This document shows, in pieces, positions 26,256-34,348 of a stretch of 64,000 nt of DNA. The stretch lies in assembly GCF_041435495.1 (NCBI RefSeq), contig NZ_CP108644.1, positions 8,045,501 to 8,109,500 of the forward strand. Reading direction: 5' to 3'. The notes under the pieces are model-generated. The model saw only the letters and a list, made by a program, of their open reading frames with translations, was not told the DNA's origin and ran no database searches. Origin of the DNA: Streptomyces sp. NBC_01116. Its GTDB lineage: Bacteria > Actinomycetota > Actinomycetes > Streptomycetales > Streptomycetaceae. Position numbers and translations under genes: made by a program. Numbering within the stretch: the first letter of the stretch is position 1; the number at the start of each line of letters is the position of its first letter.

Positions 26256-27418
26256 CGCTCGGTGCGCTTCCTCGTCGTGGGGCCGGACAGGCCGACCAGT
26301 TCCTGGTAGAGACCGGCGACCGCCCCCGCGGTCCGTCGGACGTCGAAAGACGCGCGGGTGTGGCGCATGGCCCGGCGGGACAGCGCCTCGCGCAGTTCCG
26401 GGTCGATGAGCAGGGCGGTCAGCGCGGCGGCCAGGGCCTCCGGATCCTCCGGAGGCACCAGACAGTGGTCCTCGTGGCCGGGCGGCAGGCTCTCCCGCGC
26501 GCCGTTCACGTCGGTCATCACGACGGGGCGCCCGCAGGCCATCGCCTCCAGCGGGGCCAGCGCCATGCCCTCCCAGCGGGAGGGCAGCACGAGGACGTCC
26601 GCCGCGTGGATCCACGGCAGCACGTCCTCGCAGGCTCCGGTGAACAGCACGCCCGGCGGCGCCGACGCCTCCAGCCCGGCCCGGTCGGGCCCGTCGCCCA
26701 CGAGGACGAGACGGGCCCCGGCGTGCGGCACCCGGCGCCAGGCCCGCAGCAGCACGTCCTGCCCCTTCTGCCGGGTCAGCCGGCCGACGCAGACGACCAG
26801 CGGGGCGTCCCGGCCGAGGCTCTCCAGCAAGGGCAGCGAGGCGCGGGCCTCCGCCCGGTCCCTGCTTCCGCCGGGCCGGAAACGGTCGAGGTCGATGCCG
26901 TTGTGGATGACCGACCAGCGGGCGGCGATGCCCGCCTCCTGTCCGGTGCGTCGTTCGGACTCGCTGACGCACAGGATGTGATCGGCCCAGCGTGCGCCGA
27001 ACCGCTCCCAGCCGAGCGCGAGTGCCGCGGTGCGTCCGCCGACGGCCTCGAACGACCAGGCGTGCGGCTGGAACACGGTGGGGACCCGGCCGCGTACCGC
27101 GATCCGCCCGGCCAGTCCCGCCTTGGCGCTGTGGGCGTGCACCACGTGCGGGCGGCTCGCGCGGACGATCCCGCGCGCGGCGGCCACCTCCCGGGCCAGC
27201 CGGGGCCCGGGGGCGCGGGTGACGGACCAGCCGTGGACCTCGGCGCCCGCGGCCGCCGCCCCGAGGGACAGCGGGCTGCCGGGCGGGCAGGCCACCACCG
27301 GGCGCAGCCCGGACCCGGCCTGGGCCCTGACGAGATCGGTGACGACCCGGGCCACTCCGCCGTCCACGGGCTGAACCAAATGAAGGACCGTCAATGGGCT
27401 TTCTTCAGTACGACGCAT
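26252..27418 (-). CDS. GT4 family glycosyltransferase, first gene of the operon
   Basis: 388 aa if ATG 27418 is used. Alternatives are GTG 27427 (AGAGAG 6 nt upstream) and GTG 27466; none has a strong ribosome site. N-terminal domain LTVLHLVQPVDGGVARVV, VVHAHSAKAGLAGRIA; C-terminal domain VCVGRLTRQKGQDVLLRAW, LVLVGDGPDR and the donor-site Glu region SRWEGMALAPLEAMACG. The first 20 codons are noticeably less G+C-rich than the rest. It heads the polysaccharide operon. Confidence 0.9.
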   Translation of the reverse strand: MRRTEESPLTVLHLVQPVDGGVARVVTDLVRAQAGSGLRPVVACPPGSPLSLGAAAAGAEVHGWSVTRAPGPRLAREVAAARGIVRASRPHVVHAHSAKAGLAGRIAVRGRVPTVFQPHAWSFEAVGGRTAALALGWERFGARWADHILCVSESERRTGQEAGIAARWSVIHNGIDLDRFRPGGSRDRAEARASLPLLESLGRDAPLVVCVGRLTRQKGQDVLLRAWRRVPHAGARLVLVGDGPDRAGLEASAPPGVLFTGACEDVLPWIHAADVLVLPSRWEGMALAPLEAMACGRPVVMTDVNGARESLPPGHEDHCLVPPEDPEALAAALTALLIDPELREALSRRAMRHTRASFDVRRTAGAVAGLYQELVGLSGPTTRKRTER

Positions 27419-27788
27419 GTGCAGCACGCACGGCTCTCTTCGCTCAATCCGGTGAGTAAGATCCACCGGCCGTGGCCGGCGGGTCTAAAGCCGAATCGCA
27501 CTTTGACAGAAATATGGCGAAATCGTGCGCGTGACTCGCTCATACGATCACAGGGGGGTGACGTGGGAAGGAGGGCCGTTCGAGTGGTCGCGGGGCAGAT
27601 CGGCGCATGACCGCGGGCCTTTCGCGGGCAGCCGGTGAAAGGGCTTGTCGTCCGCCTCCGTACGGAAGGGCGGAGGTGTTCCGTACGGATCGAGCCGTTT
27701 ATATCGTCAGCCTTTTTCCGGCATGACGTACTGCGCCGATCGCCGCACCGGATGGCGGCACCATCTATGGGCGATCACGGGACAGCCC
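27419..27788. other. 370-nt intergenic region ahead of the polysaccharide operon
   Basis: Lower G+C than average, with AT-rich patches (about 27495-27520 and 27705-27725). TTGACA occurs on the plus strand at 27503-27508, but no -10 or gene follows it. It must hold the minus-strand promoter of the operon and the end of the isochorismatase transcript. I see no gene, confident promoter or hairpin. Confidence 0.6.
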
Positions 27789-28379
27789 TCAGGCTGTTCT
27801 CGTGGTGGCGGACGGAGTGGCGAAAGAGACGGTCGCGGTGTGCGCCACGATCTCCACCTCGTCGCCCAGAGCCCATTCCGCGACCCGTGACGCCATCGCC
27901 GCCGGCACCACGTCGCTGATGTCCGGCGCGGCCGGAATGTCGTACGTGGCGTGGGCGTCGTGGGGCAGGACGACCCGGTAGCCCAGCTCCAGGGCCCGGC
28001 GGGCGGTGGCGAGCACGCACATCTCCGACATCACCCCGCACACGGCGAGCGCCCGGACGCCCGCCGCCGACAGCTCGGCCTCCAGCGACGTCTTCTCGAA
28101 ACCGTCGTCCTCGCTCTTGCGGATCACCGTCTCGGTCGGCCCGGTGCGCACGGGCAGGTGCAGCTCCCACCCGGGCGTCCCCGGCTCGTCGGGCTCTCCG
28201 GCCGGGCCGTCGTTCTGCAGGTGGACGACGAGTGCCCCGGCCTCCCGGGCCCGCCCGACGAGGTCCGTCACCCGGTCCACCAGCCGGGTCGCGTCGGGCA
28301 CGGCGGCGTCCCCCGCGACGAACGCCGACTGGACGTCGACGACGAGCAGCGCCGTGACGGGGGCGGGAAGGGCGCTCAT
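27789..28379 (-). CDS. Isochorismatase-like cysteine hydrolase
   Basis: 196 aa from ATG 28379. The catalytic Asp is in TALLVVDVQ (about residue 15), the Lys in TVIRKSEDDGFEKT and the Cys in VCGVMSEMCVLATARRA. The family covers nicotinamidases, isochorismatases and other amide hydrolases; without the aryl carrier domain or a pathway nearby the substrate is unknown. It is a single gene on the minus strand between two unrelated operons. Confidence 0.88.
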   Translation of the reverse strand: MSALPAPVTALLVVDVQSAFVAGDAAVPDATRLVDRVTDLVGRAREAGALVVHLQNDGPAGEPDEPGTPGWELHLPVRTGPTETVIRKSEDDGFEKTSLEAELSAAGVRALAVCGVMSEMCVLATARRALELGYRVVLPHDAHATYDIPAAPDISDVVPAAMASRVAEWALGDEVEIVAHTATVSFATPSATTRTA

Positions 28380-28456
28380 GCCGGGGGAGTCCTCACGTCG
28401 TCGCGGCGGGTGCGTGGGCGCAGGCCCGCCCGGAGCCCATCGTGCCGTACGAAGGG

Positions 28457-28492
28457 CCGTGGCCGCCCGCCGTTTTCGGCGGGCGGCCACGG
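28457..28492. terminator. Strong terminator after the polyprenyl synthetase gene
   Basis: Perfect 16-bp stem (28457-28472 with 28477-28492) with a tttt loop, starting one base beyond the minus-strand stop codon (28494-28496). Confidence 0.9.
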
Positions 28493-28493
28493 G

Positions 28494-29543
28494 TCAGCCG
28501 GTGCGGTCCACGAGGTACGGGATCAGGGTGAGCAGATCCCCGCGCGCGCCCTCCGCCAGCGGCACCCGGTCCAGACAGGCGCGGGCCGCCGCCAGGTGCT
28601 CGTGCGCCTCGGCCAGCGCGGCCCGCCGTCCGCCGGCCTCGCCGATCAGCTCGGCCGCACGGCGCGCCGCGGGGTCGTCGAGCGGCCCGGCGGAGGTGAG
28701 GAGCGCGTCGAGACGCCGGGCCGCCGGGTGGTCGGCGGACAGGGCCGCGAGCACCGGGTACGTCTTCTTCAGCCGCCGCAGATCGCTGTGCACCGGCTTG
28801 CCGGTCACCTGCGGATCGCCCCAGATCCCGAGCAGGTCGTCCACCGCCTGGAACGCCACCCCCACATGCCGCCCCGCCAGGTCCAGCGCCTCGACGGTGC
28901 GCGCCGGGGCGCCGGCCAGCACCGCGCCCAGGGCGGCGGCGCAACCGAGCAGGGCGCCCGTCTTGTGGGTGGCCATCGACCGGTACTCCTGCGGCAGGAC
29001 CGCCCCGGGCCCGGTCCACGGCCGGGACTCGAAGAGCAGGTCCTGCGCCTGACCGTGCACCAGATCGCCCAGCGCGCCGGCCAGTTGCCGGACCGCCGCC
29101 GCGCCGCCCGGCCCGGGAGCCTCCGCCAGCGTGGAGACGGCCAGCGCGAACAGCGCGTCCCCCGCGAGGACCGCCGGGCCCGTGCCGTACGCCTTCCACA
29201 GCGTCGGCCGCCGCCGACGGGTCTCGTCGCCGTCCATGATGTCGTCGTGGATCAGGGAGAAGGTGTGGATCAGCTCGACGGCCACCGCGCCCGGCACCGC
29301 GTCCGCCGCGCTGCCGCCCGCGGCCTCCGCGCCGAGCACCGCGAGCGCCTGGCGGACCCCCTTGCCCTGCGATCCGGGCGCCGCCTCGCCACCCGTCCCG
29401 CTCCAGCCCAGCGAGAAGGCCGCGGTCTCCGCGTGCCAGGGGTGCAGCCGCCCCACCGACTCCGCCAGGGCCGGGCGCACGAGCTCGCGGCAGCGGTCCA
29501 GTATCTGCGTGGCGCTCGCCCGGCTGGTCGTGGAGAGCGTCAT
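28494..29543 (-). CDS. Polyprenyl (GGPP-type) diphosphate synthase
   Basis: 349 aa from ATG 29543, overlapping the TPR gene by 4 nt. First Asp-rich motif HDDIMDGDETRRRRP, Lys in YGTGPAVLAGDALF context, second motif FQAVDDLLGIWGD followed by GKPVHSDLRRLKK. This is the pattern of actinobacterial short-chain trans-prenyl synthases making farnesyl- or geranylgeranyl-diphosphate from IPP. No terpene cyclase is beside it; the pairing with a TPR protein is unusual. Confidence 0.92.
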   Translation of the reverse strand: MTLSTTSRASATQILDRCRELVRPALAESVGRLHPWHAETAAFSLGWSGTGGEAAPGSQGKGVRQALAVLGAEAAGGSAADAVPGAVAVELIHTFSLIHDDIMDGDETRRRRPTLWKAYGTGPAVLAGDALFALAVSTLAEAPGPGGAAAVRQLAGALGDLVHGQAQDLLFESRPWTGPGAVLPQEYRSMATHKTGALLGCAAALGAVLAGAPARTVEALDLAGRHVGVAFQAVDDLLGIWGDPQVTGKPVHSDLRRLKKTYPVLAALSADHPAARRLDALLTSAGPLDDPAARRAAELIGEAGGRRAALAEAHEHLAAARACLDRVPLAEGARGDLLTLIPYLVDRTG

Positions 29544-30598
29544 CGGCGGCCGTCCCTCTCGCCCGCGGAGGCCGGTTCCACGCCGAGTTCCGCGTACGCC
29601 TTCTCGACCATCTCCTGGGCGTTGAGCAGCCCGATCCGGCTCAGCCTGCCGCGCAGTTCGTCCAGCTCGGCGGCGGTGGCGTCGCGGTCCCGGCCGAGCC
29701 TGGCCCGGGCCTTGACCAGGCCGAGCGAGGCGAGCGCCTCGCCCCGCGGCTCGTCCATCGCGCGGAACTCCCCGAGCGCCTGCTTGTAGACCTCGCGCGC
29801 CTCCTCGTAACGCCCGGCCCGGAAGAGCACGTTGGCCCGCATCTTGTGGTTGTACGCCAGGGCGCTGGAGAGGTTCATCTCGCGGCAGGTGACCTCGGCC
29901 TCGGAGAGCAGGTCGAGGGCGCGCCCGGTCGCCCCGTCCCGGAGGGAGACGATGTCGGCGATGCCGCGCAGGGCCCAGGCCCGGCCCCGCCGGTCGTCCG
30001 CGTCGCCCGCCAGGGCGGCCGCCTCCTCGAACATCTCCAACGCCGTGTCCAGCGAACCGGTGTTGCGGTGGATCTGCGCGATGCCCTCCAGGGCCCAGAC
30101 AGTGTGCCGGGCCTCGCCCCGGGCACGGGCCTCGGCCAGCAGTTGTTCGTGCAGCGTCGCGACGGTCGCGTAGTCGCCCTGGATCCGTCCGGTCTCGGCG
30201 AGGCCGGCCAGCGAATAGCCGCGGGCGACCACGTCGCCGCCCCGCTTCCCCAGCTCCGCGGCGAGACCGAGCAGCCTGAACGCGAGGCGCAGCGAACCGC
30301 GTTGGCGTGCCAGCGTGCCCCCGCTCCACAGCGCCCACGCCATCGCCCCGGTGTTCCCGGCCGTCCGCGCGGCCCGGTAGCTGGCCTTCCAGGCCCGGTC
30401 GGCCTCCGCGACCTGTCCGAGCCTGCGGTGCGCCTCGGCCACGGCGAGGCCCGAACGCGCCACCTCCTCCTGCGATCCGGAGATCTCGGCCTGCCTCAAG
30501 TGGCGTACGCCTTCGGCCAGTACGTCGGTGAGGGAGGCGTTCACCGACATCTTGGTGAGTGCTCCCTGGTACTCGGGCGCCAGTGCCTTGGTCTGCAT
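29540..30598 (-). CDS. Tetratricopeptide-repeat protein
   Basis: 352 aa from ATG 30598 (GGAAGG 5 nt upstream); an ATG at 30649 lies inside the upstream palindrome and is rejected. At least seven TPR-like helical pairs, for example GLAVAEAHRRLGQVAEADRAW, ALEGIAQIHRNTGSLDTALEMFEEA and ANVLFRAGRYEEAREVYKQAL. No enzymatic domain, signal peptide or helix-turn-helix. Probably a cytoplasmic scaffold or peptide-binding regulator acting with the co-encoded prenyl synthase. Confidence 0.8.
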   Translation of the reverse strand: MQTKALAPEYQGALTKMSVNASLTDVLAEGVRHLRQAEISGSQEEVARSGLAVAEAHRRLGQVAEADRAWKASYRAARTAGNTGAMAWALWSGGTLARQRGSLRLAFRLLGLAAELGKRGGDVVARGYSLAGLAETGRIQGDYATVATLHEQLLAEARARGEARHTVWALEGIAQIHRNTGSLDTALEMFEEAAALAGDADDRRGRAWALRGIADIVSLRDGATGRALDLLSEAEVTCREMNLSSALAYNHKMRANVLFRAGRYEEAREVYKQALGEFRAMDEPRGEALASLGLVKARARLGRDRDATAAELDELRGRLSRIGLLNAQEMVEKAYAELGVEPASAGERDGRR

Positions 30599-30633
30599 GG
30601 GGGCCTTCCGCGCGGTGCCGGGCCGCACCGCGC

Positions 30634-30671
30634 GGACTATACTCTTCATGTATACGCGGAAGGTATAGTCC
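30634..30671. promoter_or_regulatory. GGACTATAC dyad upstream of the TPR operon
   Basis: GGACTATAC (30634-30642) and GTATAGTCC (30663-30671) form a perfect 9-bp dyad around 20 nt, with a central GTATAC (30650-30655), so TATAC occurs three times. TATAGT read on the minus strand (30641-30636) is a good -10 about 38 nt before the ATG. This AT-rich island is the likely promoter/operator. Confidence 0.55.
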
Positions 30672-30818
30672 GGCGGTCGTGCAGGCCCGGATCTTGTGGG
30701 GTGGGGCGCCGCGCGTCACACGCGGCGCACCGTCCTGTCATCGATCAAGACGGCGGCCGGGCGAGGAGGGTTGCTCCTGAAGTCCAGGTCGTTCCGCATC
30801 CCCTCCGCGAGCGTCCCC

Positions 30819-31466
30819 TCACGCACTCCCCGTGCGCCGCAGCCGGTGGCGCACGGCGCGCCGGGCGACCGGGCCGAGCTCGTCCAGCACCCCGGCCAGC
30901 GCGGCGAGCTGCTCCAGCGCGTCGAAGGCGCGCCCGGCCCCCGCGGGGTCGACGCCCTCGTACAGCTCCAGGCCCACGAACGACCCCGTCACCGCCCGGG
31001 CCAGGCCCGCCGGGTCGGTGAACTCGCCCAGCGGCGAGTCCGCCAGGATCCGGGTGAGGGCCTTCTCGATCTCGGCGGTCCACAGGCCGAGTCCGGCGGC
31101 GGTCGCGGGCGCGAGCCTCGGCTGGGTCTGCGCTCCCGCGAGCACCTGCGCGAGGAAGGCGACATGGCCGCCGGCCCGCTCCTCCTCGTGCAGCTCGCGC
31201 CCGCACTTCAGCAGCCCGGCGAGGGAGGTGACGGCGGCGAGCCGGTCGCGGTACCGGGCCACCCGCTGCTCCGCGCCGTACCGGCAGGCCGCCGCCAACA
31301 GCTCGTCGACCGAGCCGAAGTGGTAGAAGACCAGTGCCTGGTTGACCCCGGCCGAGGCCGCCACCGAGCGGGCCGACGTCTTGGCGATCCCCTGCTCGGC
31401 GAGGGTGCGCAGCGCGCCCTCCAGGAGCTTCGTCCGGGTGTCCGCCCCCGCCGCGCTCCCCGTCAC
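30819..31466 (-). CDS. TetR-family transcriptional regulator
   Basis: 215 aa from GTG 31466 (GTGA overlap). N-terminal HTH: TRTKLLEGALRTLAEQG ... TSARSVAASAGVNQALVFYHFGS, the canonical TetR recognition helix. The ligand domain is unremarkable. It is the last gene of a three-gene operon, and two identical 16-bp palindromes precede that operon, so autoregulation is likely. Confidence 0.92.
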   Translation of the reverse strand: MTGSAAGADTRTKLLEGALRTLAEQGIAKTSARSVAASAGVNQALVFYHFGSVDELLAAACRYGAEQRVARYRDRLAAVTSLAGLLKCGRELHEEERAGGHVAFLAQVLAGAQTQPRLAPATAAGLGLWTAEIEKALTRILADSPLGEFTDPAGLARAVTGSFVGLELYEGVDPAGAGRAFDALEQLAALAGVLDELGPVARRAVRHRLRRTGSA

Positions 31467-32143
31467 GCCCGCGCCTCTTCGCGGACCGGGCGCAGACCCG
31501 CCCGTACGCCGTGGCGCAGGGCGTCGACATAGCGGGCGCGGAACGTTCCCTCGTACCCGAACAGCGGGCCGAAGCGGCGGTTGGTCACCGCCACCCGGAT
31601 GCGGAAGCGGCCCGTGGCGTCGTCGAAGGACTCGCGGACCTCGGCGTCGCCCCCGATCAGCCGGGGCACCCGGACGTCGACGGGCCCCTCGCGGAAGCGG
31701 TGTTCCCCGGAACGGATGAGCAGGGAACCGTCGGGCTCCGCGGTGAGCCGCAGGTCGGTGGCCAGGTGCTGGTGGGTGCCGAGGTAGTCCAGCACACAGG
31801 AGCGCTCGGGGCTGTGCACCATCGTGGCGTCGAAGCGGCGCGGACCGCCCGGCAGGGCGAAGGTCCGGACGAAGGTCACGGTCTCCCGGCCGTGGGCGTC
31901 GGTGTAGGGCACGTTCTCGATGGTGAACGGGACGTCGCGGCCGGTTCTCGGCACCAGGATGTTGCGCGTGGCGCCGAGCGCGAGGAACGGCTTCACGAAC
32001 GCCCGGCCGTGCCAGATCCGGTCCATGGAACCGCGCCCGACGCACGCCTCCCCGCTCTCCAGGCCGACCGAGAAGCGCCGTCGCAACTGCGGGTGGAGCC
32101 GGGCGAAGTCGTCTCCCATCGCACGGGCGAATATCGAGGTCAC
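31463..32143 (-). CDS. DUF4166-type protein
   Basis: 226 aa from GTG 32143. The start SIFARAMGDDFARLHPQLRRRF and the body (GRGSMDRIWHG, RFDATMVHS, HQHLATDLRLTAEPDGSL) fit the DUF4166 family as I remember it: beta-rich cytoplasmic proteins of unknown role, often near saccharopine-dehydrogenase-like or regulator genes. It overlaps both neighbours by 4 nt (GTGA). Confidence 0.75.
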   Translation of the reverse strand: MTSIFARAMGDDFARLHPQLRRRFSVGLESGEACVGRGSMDRIWHGRAFVKPFLALGATRNILVPRTGRDVPFTIENVPYTDAHGRETVTFVRTFALPGGPRRFDATMVHSPERSCVLDYLGTHQHLATDLRLTAEPDGSLLIRSGEHRFREGPVDVRVPRLIGGDAEVRESFDDATGRFRIRVAVTNRRFGPLFGYEGTFRARYVDALRHGVRAGLRPVREEARA

Positions 32144-32832
32144 GGGCGCTCCAGGCGGGCGAGAAGGGACGGGGTGGCGGCCGGGCGGCCGGGCGGTCTG
32201 CGCAGGCAGCGGCGGGCGGCGGGCGTGCGGCGGGACGGGGGCGCCAGCAGTGCGGCCAGGGCGGCGGGCAGTACGGCCGCCGGGCCGAAGGGAAGGGCTG
32301 CCGCCACGGCGAGGACCCGCAGCAGGATCTCCGCCAGGGCGTACGCCAGCGACCGGGCCGGACTGATGTCCCGCTCGCACCACAGCCGCAGCCGGTCGAA
32401 GGACCAGGCGGTCGCCCAGCCCATCAAGGGCCGCAGCACCAACCGGTCCGCGACCGTGCCGAAGCGGCCCCAGCGGGTCCGGTAGTCGTAGCCGGTCAGG
32501 AAGCGGATGCCGTCGGCGGTGGGAACGTAACGCCAGTAGCCGCTGCCCTCGGACAGCGGCGACAGCCTCTCCGGGGAGGCGAAGCGCAGTGCGGAGACCC
32601 GCTCGCCGTCCTCCCGGTGCCGCTCGCCCGCGCTCGTCCCGGTCCCCGCGACGGTCAGGAAGGGCAGCACCCGGGTCGCGTAGCGGAACCGCTGGGCGGA
32701 ACCCGGCGGGCCGGGCATATGGCTGATCTCGGTGAAGCGCAGGTCCCACCGCTGATGCTGACCGGGGTCCTGGGTCCGTGCCCACAGGCGCTCCGGATCG
32801 GTACGGATCAACGCCTCTATGTACAGCCCCAT
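32140..32832 (-). CDS. SRPBCC-like protein with hydrophobic C-terminus
   Basis: 230 aa from ATG 32832. The first ~165 residues look like an SRPBCC/polyketide-cyclase-type lipid-binding fold (EALIRTDPERLWARTQDPGQ, WDLRFTEI). Residues about 170-205 are hydrophobic (ILLRVLAVAAALPFGPAAVL), then a basic tail, so it may sit at the membrane. First gene of the TetR operon, so the operon may sense or bind a hydrophobic ligand. Function unknown. Confidence 0.68.
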   Translation of the reverse strand: MGLYIEALIRTDPERLWARTQDPGQHQRWDLRFTEISHMPGPPGSAQRFRYATRVLPFLTVAGTGTSAGERHREDGERVSALRFASPERLSPLSEGSGYWRYVPTADGIRFLTGYDYRTRWGRFGTVADRLVLRPLMGWATAWSFDRLRLWCERDISPARSLAYALAEILLRVLAVAAALPFGPAAVLPAALAALLAPPSRRTPAARRCLRRPPGRPAATPSLLARLERP

Positions 32833-32857
32833 GCGTGCCCCCGGTCGCCACGGGTGT

Positions 32858-32918
32858 TTGAGCGAGTGCTCAACCCCTGTGCCCGGGGACGCTACCAGAG
32901 AGTTGAGCACTCGCTCAA
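32858..32918. promoter_or_regulatory. Twin TetR operators between divergent units
   Basis: TTGAGCGAGTGCTCAA (32858-32873) and TTGAGCACTCGCTCAA (32903-32918) are each TTGAGC-N4-GCTCAA palindromes, and together form a perfect larger inverted repeat (32854-32874 with 32902-32922). Centres are 45 nt apart. The 16-bp size is typical of TetR sites. They sit between the SRPBCC/DUF4166/TetR operon and the osmolyte permease gene and could control both. Confidence 0.82.
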
Positions 32919-32979
32919 ACACCCCCCGAACGGCCGCCCCCGACGCGCGACGGGGCCCCTGGCACGCTCGAATGGACGG

Positions 32980-33657
32980 GTGACGGCGCCCCCGGACGAC
33001 TGCCTCGCCCGTAACGAGTGGATCTGCGGGGCCTACCTCTCCAGCCGCCGCGAGATCCTGGCGGACGCGGTGCTGCAACACCTCCAGCTGACGGGCGCCG
33101 CGGTGGCCGTCGCCCTCCTGCTCGCGGTCCCCCTGGCGATCGCCGCCCGCCGATGGCGCTGGGCGGCCGGACCGGTGCTGGGACTGACGACGATCCTGTA
33201 CACGATCCCGTCGCTGGCGATGTTCTCGCTGCTGCTGCCGCTGTACGGACTCTCCGCCGCGCTGGTGATCGCGGGGCTCGTCCTCTACTCCCTGACCCTG
33301 CTCGTCCGGAACATCCTGGCCGGGCTACGCGCCGTCCCCGAAGAGACCCGGCAGGCCGCACGCGGCATGGGATACGGGCCGCTGCGCCTGCTGCTCGCCG
33401 TGGAGCTCCCGCTCGCGCTGCCCGCCGCGATGGCCGGGCTGCGCATCGCCACCGTCTCCGCGGTCTCCCTGGTCACCATCGGGGCGATCGTCGGCCACGG
33501 CGGACTCGGCAACCTCATCTACTCCGGCATGAACACCTACTTCAAGGCCCAGGTGCTCACCGCCTCCGTCCTGTGTGTCGTCATCGCCGTCGCCGCGGAC
33601 CTGCTGCTCCTGGGAGCCGGACGGCTGCTGACCCCCTGGACCCGGAGGCAGGCGTGA
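32980..33657 (+). CDS. Osmolyte (OpuC/ProW-type) ABC permease 1
   Basis: 225 aa from GTG 32980. N-terminus DDCLARNEWICGAYLSSRRE then five or six helices and the inner-membrane loop motif ETRQAARGMGYGPLRLLLAVELPLALP, typical of glycine betaine/choline permeases. With permease 2 and the binding protein it imports compatible solutes. It begins 62 nt after the TetR operators. Confidence 0.9.
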   Translation: MTAPPDDCLARNEWICGAYLSSRREILADAVLQHLQLTGAAVAVALLLAVPLAIAARRWRWAAGPVLGLTTILYTIPSLAMFSLLLPLYGLSAALVIAGLVLYSLTLLVRNILAGLRAVPEETRQAARGMGYGPLRLLLAVELPLALPAAMAGLRIATVSAVSLVTIGAIVGHGGLGNLIYSGMNTYFKAQVLTASVLCVVIAVAADLLLLGAGRLLTPWTRRQA

Positions 33658-33682
33658 ACACGCCCAGCAAGGGGAGGCAGGG

Positions 33683-34348
33683 GTGAACGCCCTCTCCGGC
33701 GCCTGGTCCTGGCTCACCACCGCCGCCCACTGGTCCGGCCCGGACGGCGTTGGGAACCGGCTCGGCGAACACCTCTACCTCACCGTCGTCTGCCTGCTCA
33801 TCAGCTGCCTGATCGCGCTGCCCGTCGCCCTCGTCCTGGGCCACCTCGGCAAGGGCGGCGCGCTCGCCGTCAACCTCTCCAACATCGGCCGGGCCGTGCC
33901 CACCTTCGCCCTGCTGGTCCTGCTGCTGCTCACTCCCATCGGGACGCACGGCCAGTGGTCGACGATCATCGCGCTCGTGCTCTTCGCCGTGCCGCCGCTG
34001 CTGACCAACGCCTACGTCGGGATGCGCGAGGTCGACCGGGACGTCGTCCGGGCCGCCCGGGGCATGGGCATGACCGGCCGCCAGATGCTGCTGGGCGTGG
34101 AACTCCCGCTCGCGCTGCCGCTGATCCTCACCGGAGTGCGGATCGCCGCCGTCCAGCTGGTGGCCACCGCCACCATCGCGGCACTGGCCGGCGGCGGGGG
34201 ACTGGGCCGGATCATCACCGCGGGCTTCAACCTCGCCTCCACCCCGCAGGTGGTGGCCGGAGCGATCCTGGTGGCCGTCTTCGCACTCCTGGTCGAGAGC
34301 CTCTTCGAGGCCGGGCAGCGGCTGGGGCGTGGACGGGAGACCGCGTGA
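33683..34348 (+). CDS. Osmolyte (OpuC/ProW-type) ABC permease 2
   Basis: 221 aa from GTG 33683, with AAGGGGAGG about 5 nt upstream. HLYLTVVCLLISCLIALPVALVLGH and the EAA loop DVVRAARGMGMTGRQMLLGVELPLALPL are clear. Paralogue of permease 1, 25 nt after it. The stop overlaps the binding-protein start (GTGA). Confidence 0.9.
   Translation: MNALSGAWSWLTTAAHWSGPDGVGNRLGEHLYLTVVCLLISCLIALPVALVLGHLGKGGALAVNLSNIGRAVPTFALLVLLLLTPIGTHGQWSTIIALVLFAVPPLLTNAYVGMREVDRDVVRAARGMGMTGRQMLLGVELPLALPLILTGVRIAAVQLVATATIAALAGGGGLGRIITAGFNLASTPQVVAGAILVAVFALLVESLFEAGQRLGRGRETA

Noticed and set aside
27503..27525. Plus-strand promoter with consensus TTGACA
   Set aside because: No -10 hexamer at 16-19 nt and no plus-strand gene downstream.
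27635..27919. Plus-strand ORF of 94 codons
   Set aside because: It runs into the antisense of the isochorismatase-like gene, has no ribosome site and an Arg/Pro-rich composition typical of G+C-rich shadow frames.
30598..30649. ATG 30649 as start of the TPR gene
   Set aside because: It lies within the TATAC dyad, upstream of the likely transcription start, and lacks a ribosome site; ATG 30598 has GGAAGG.
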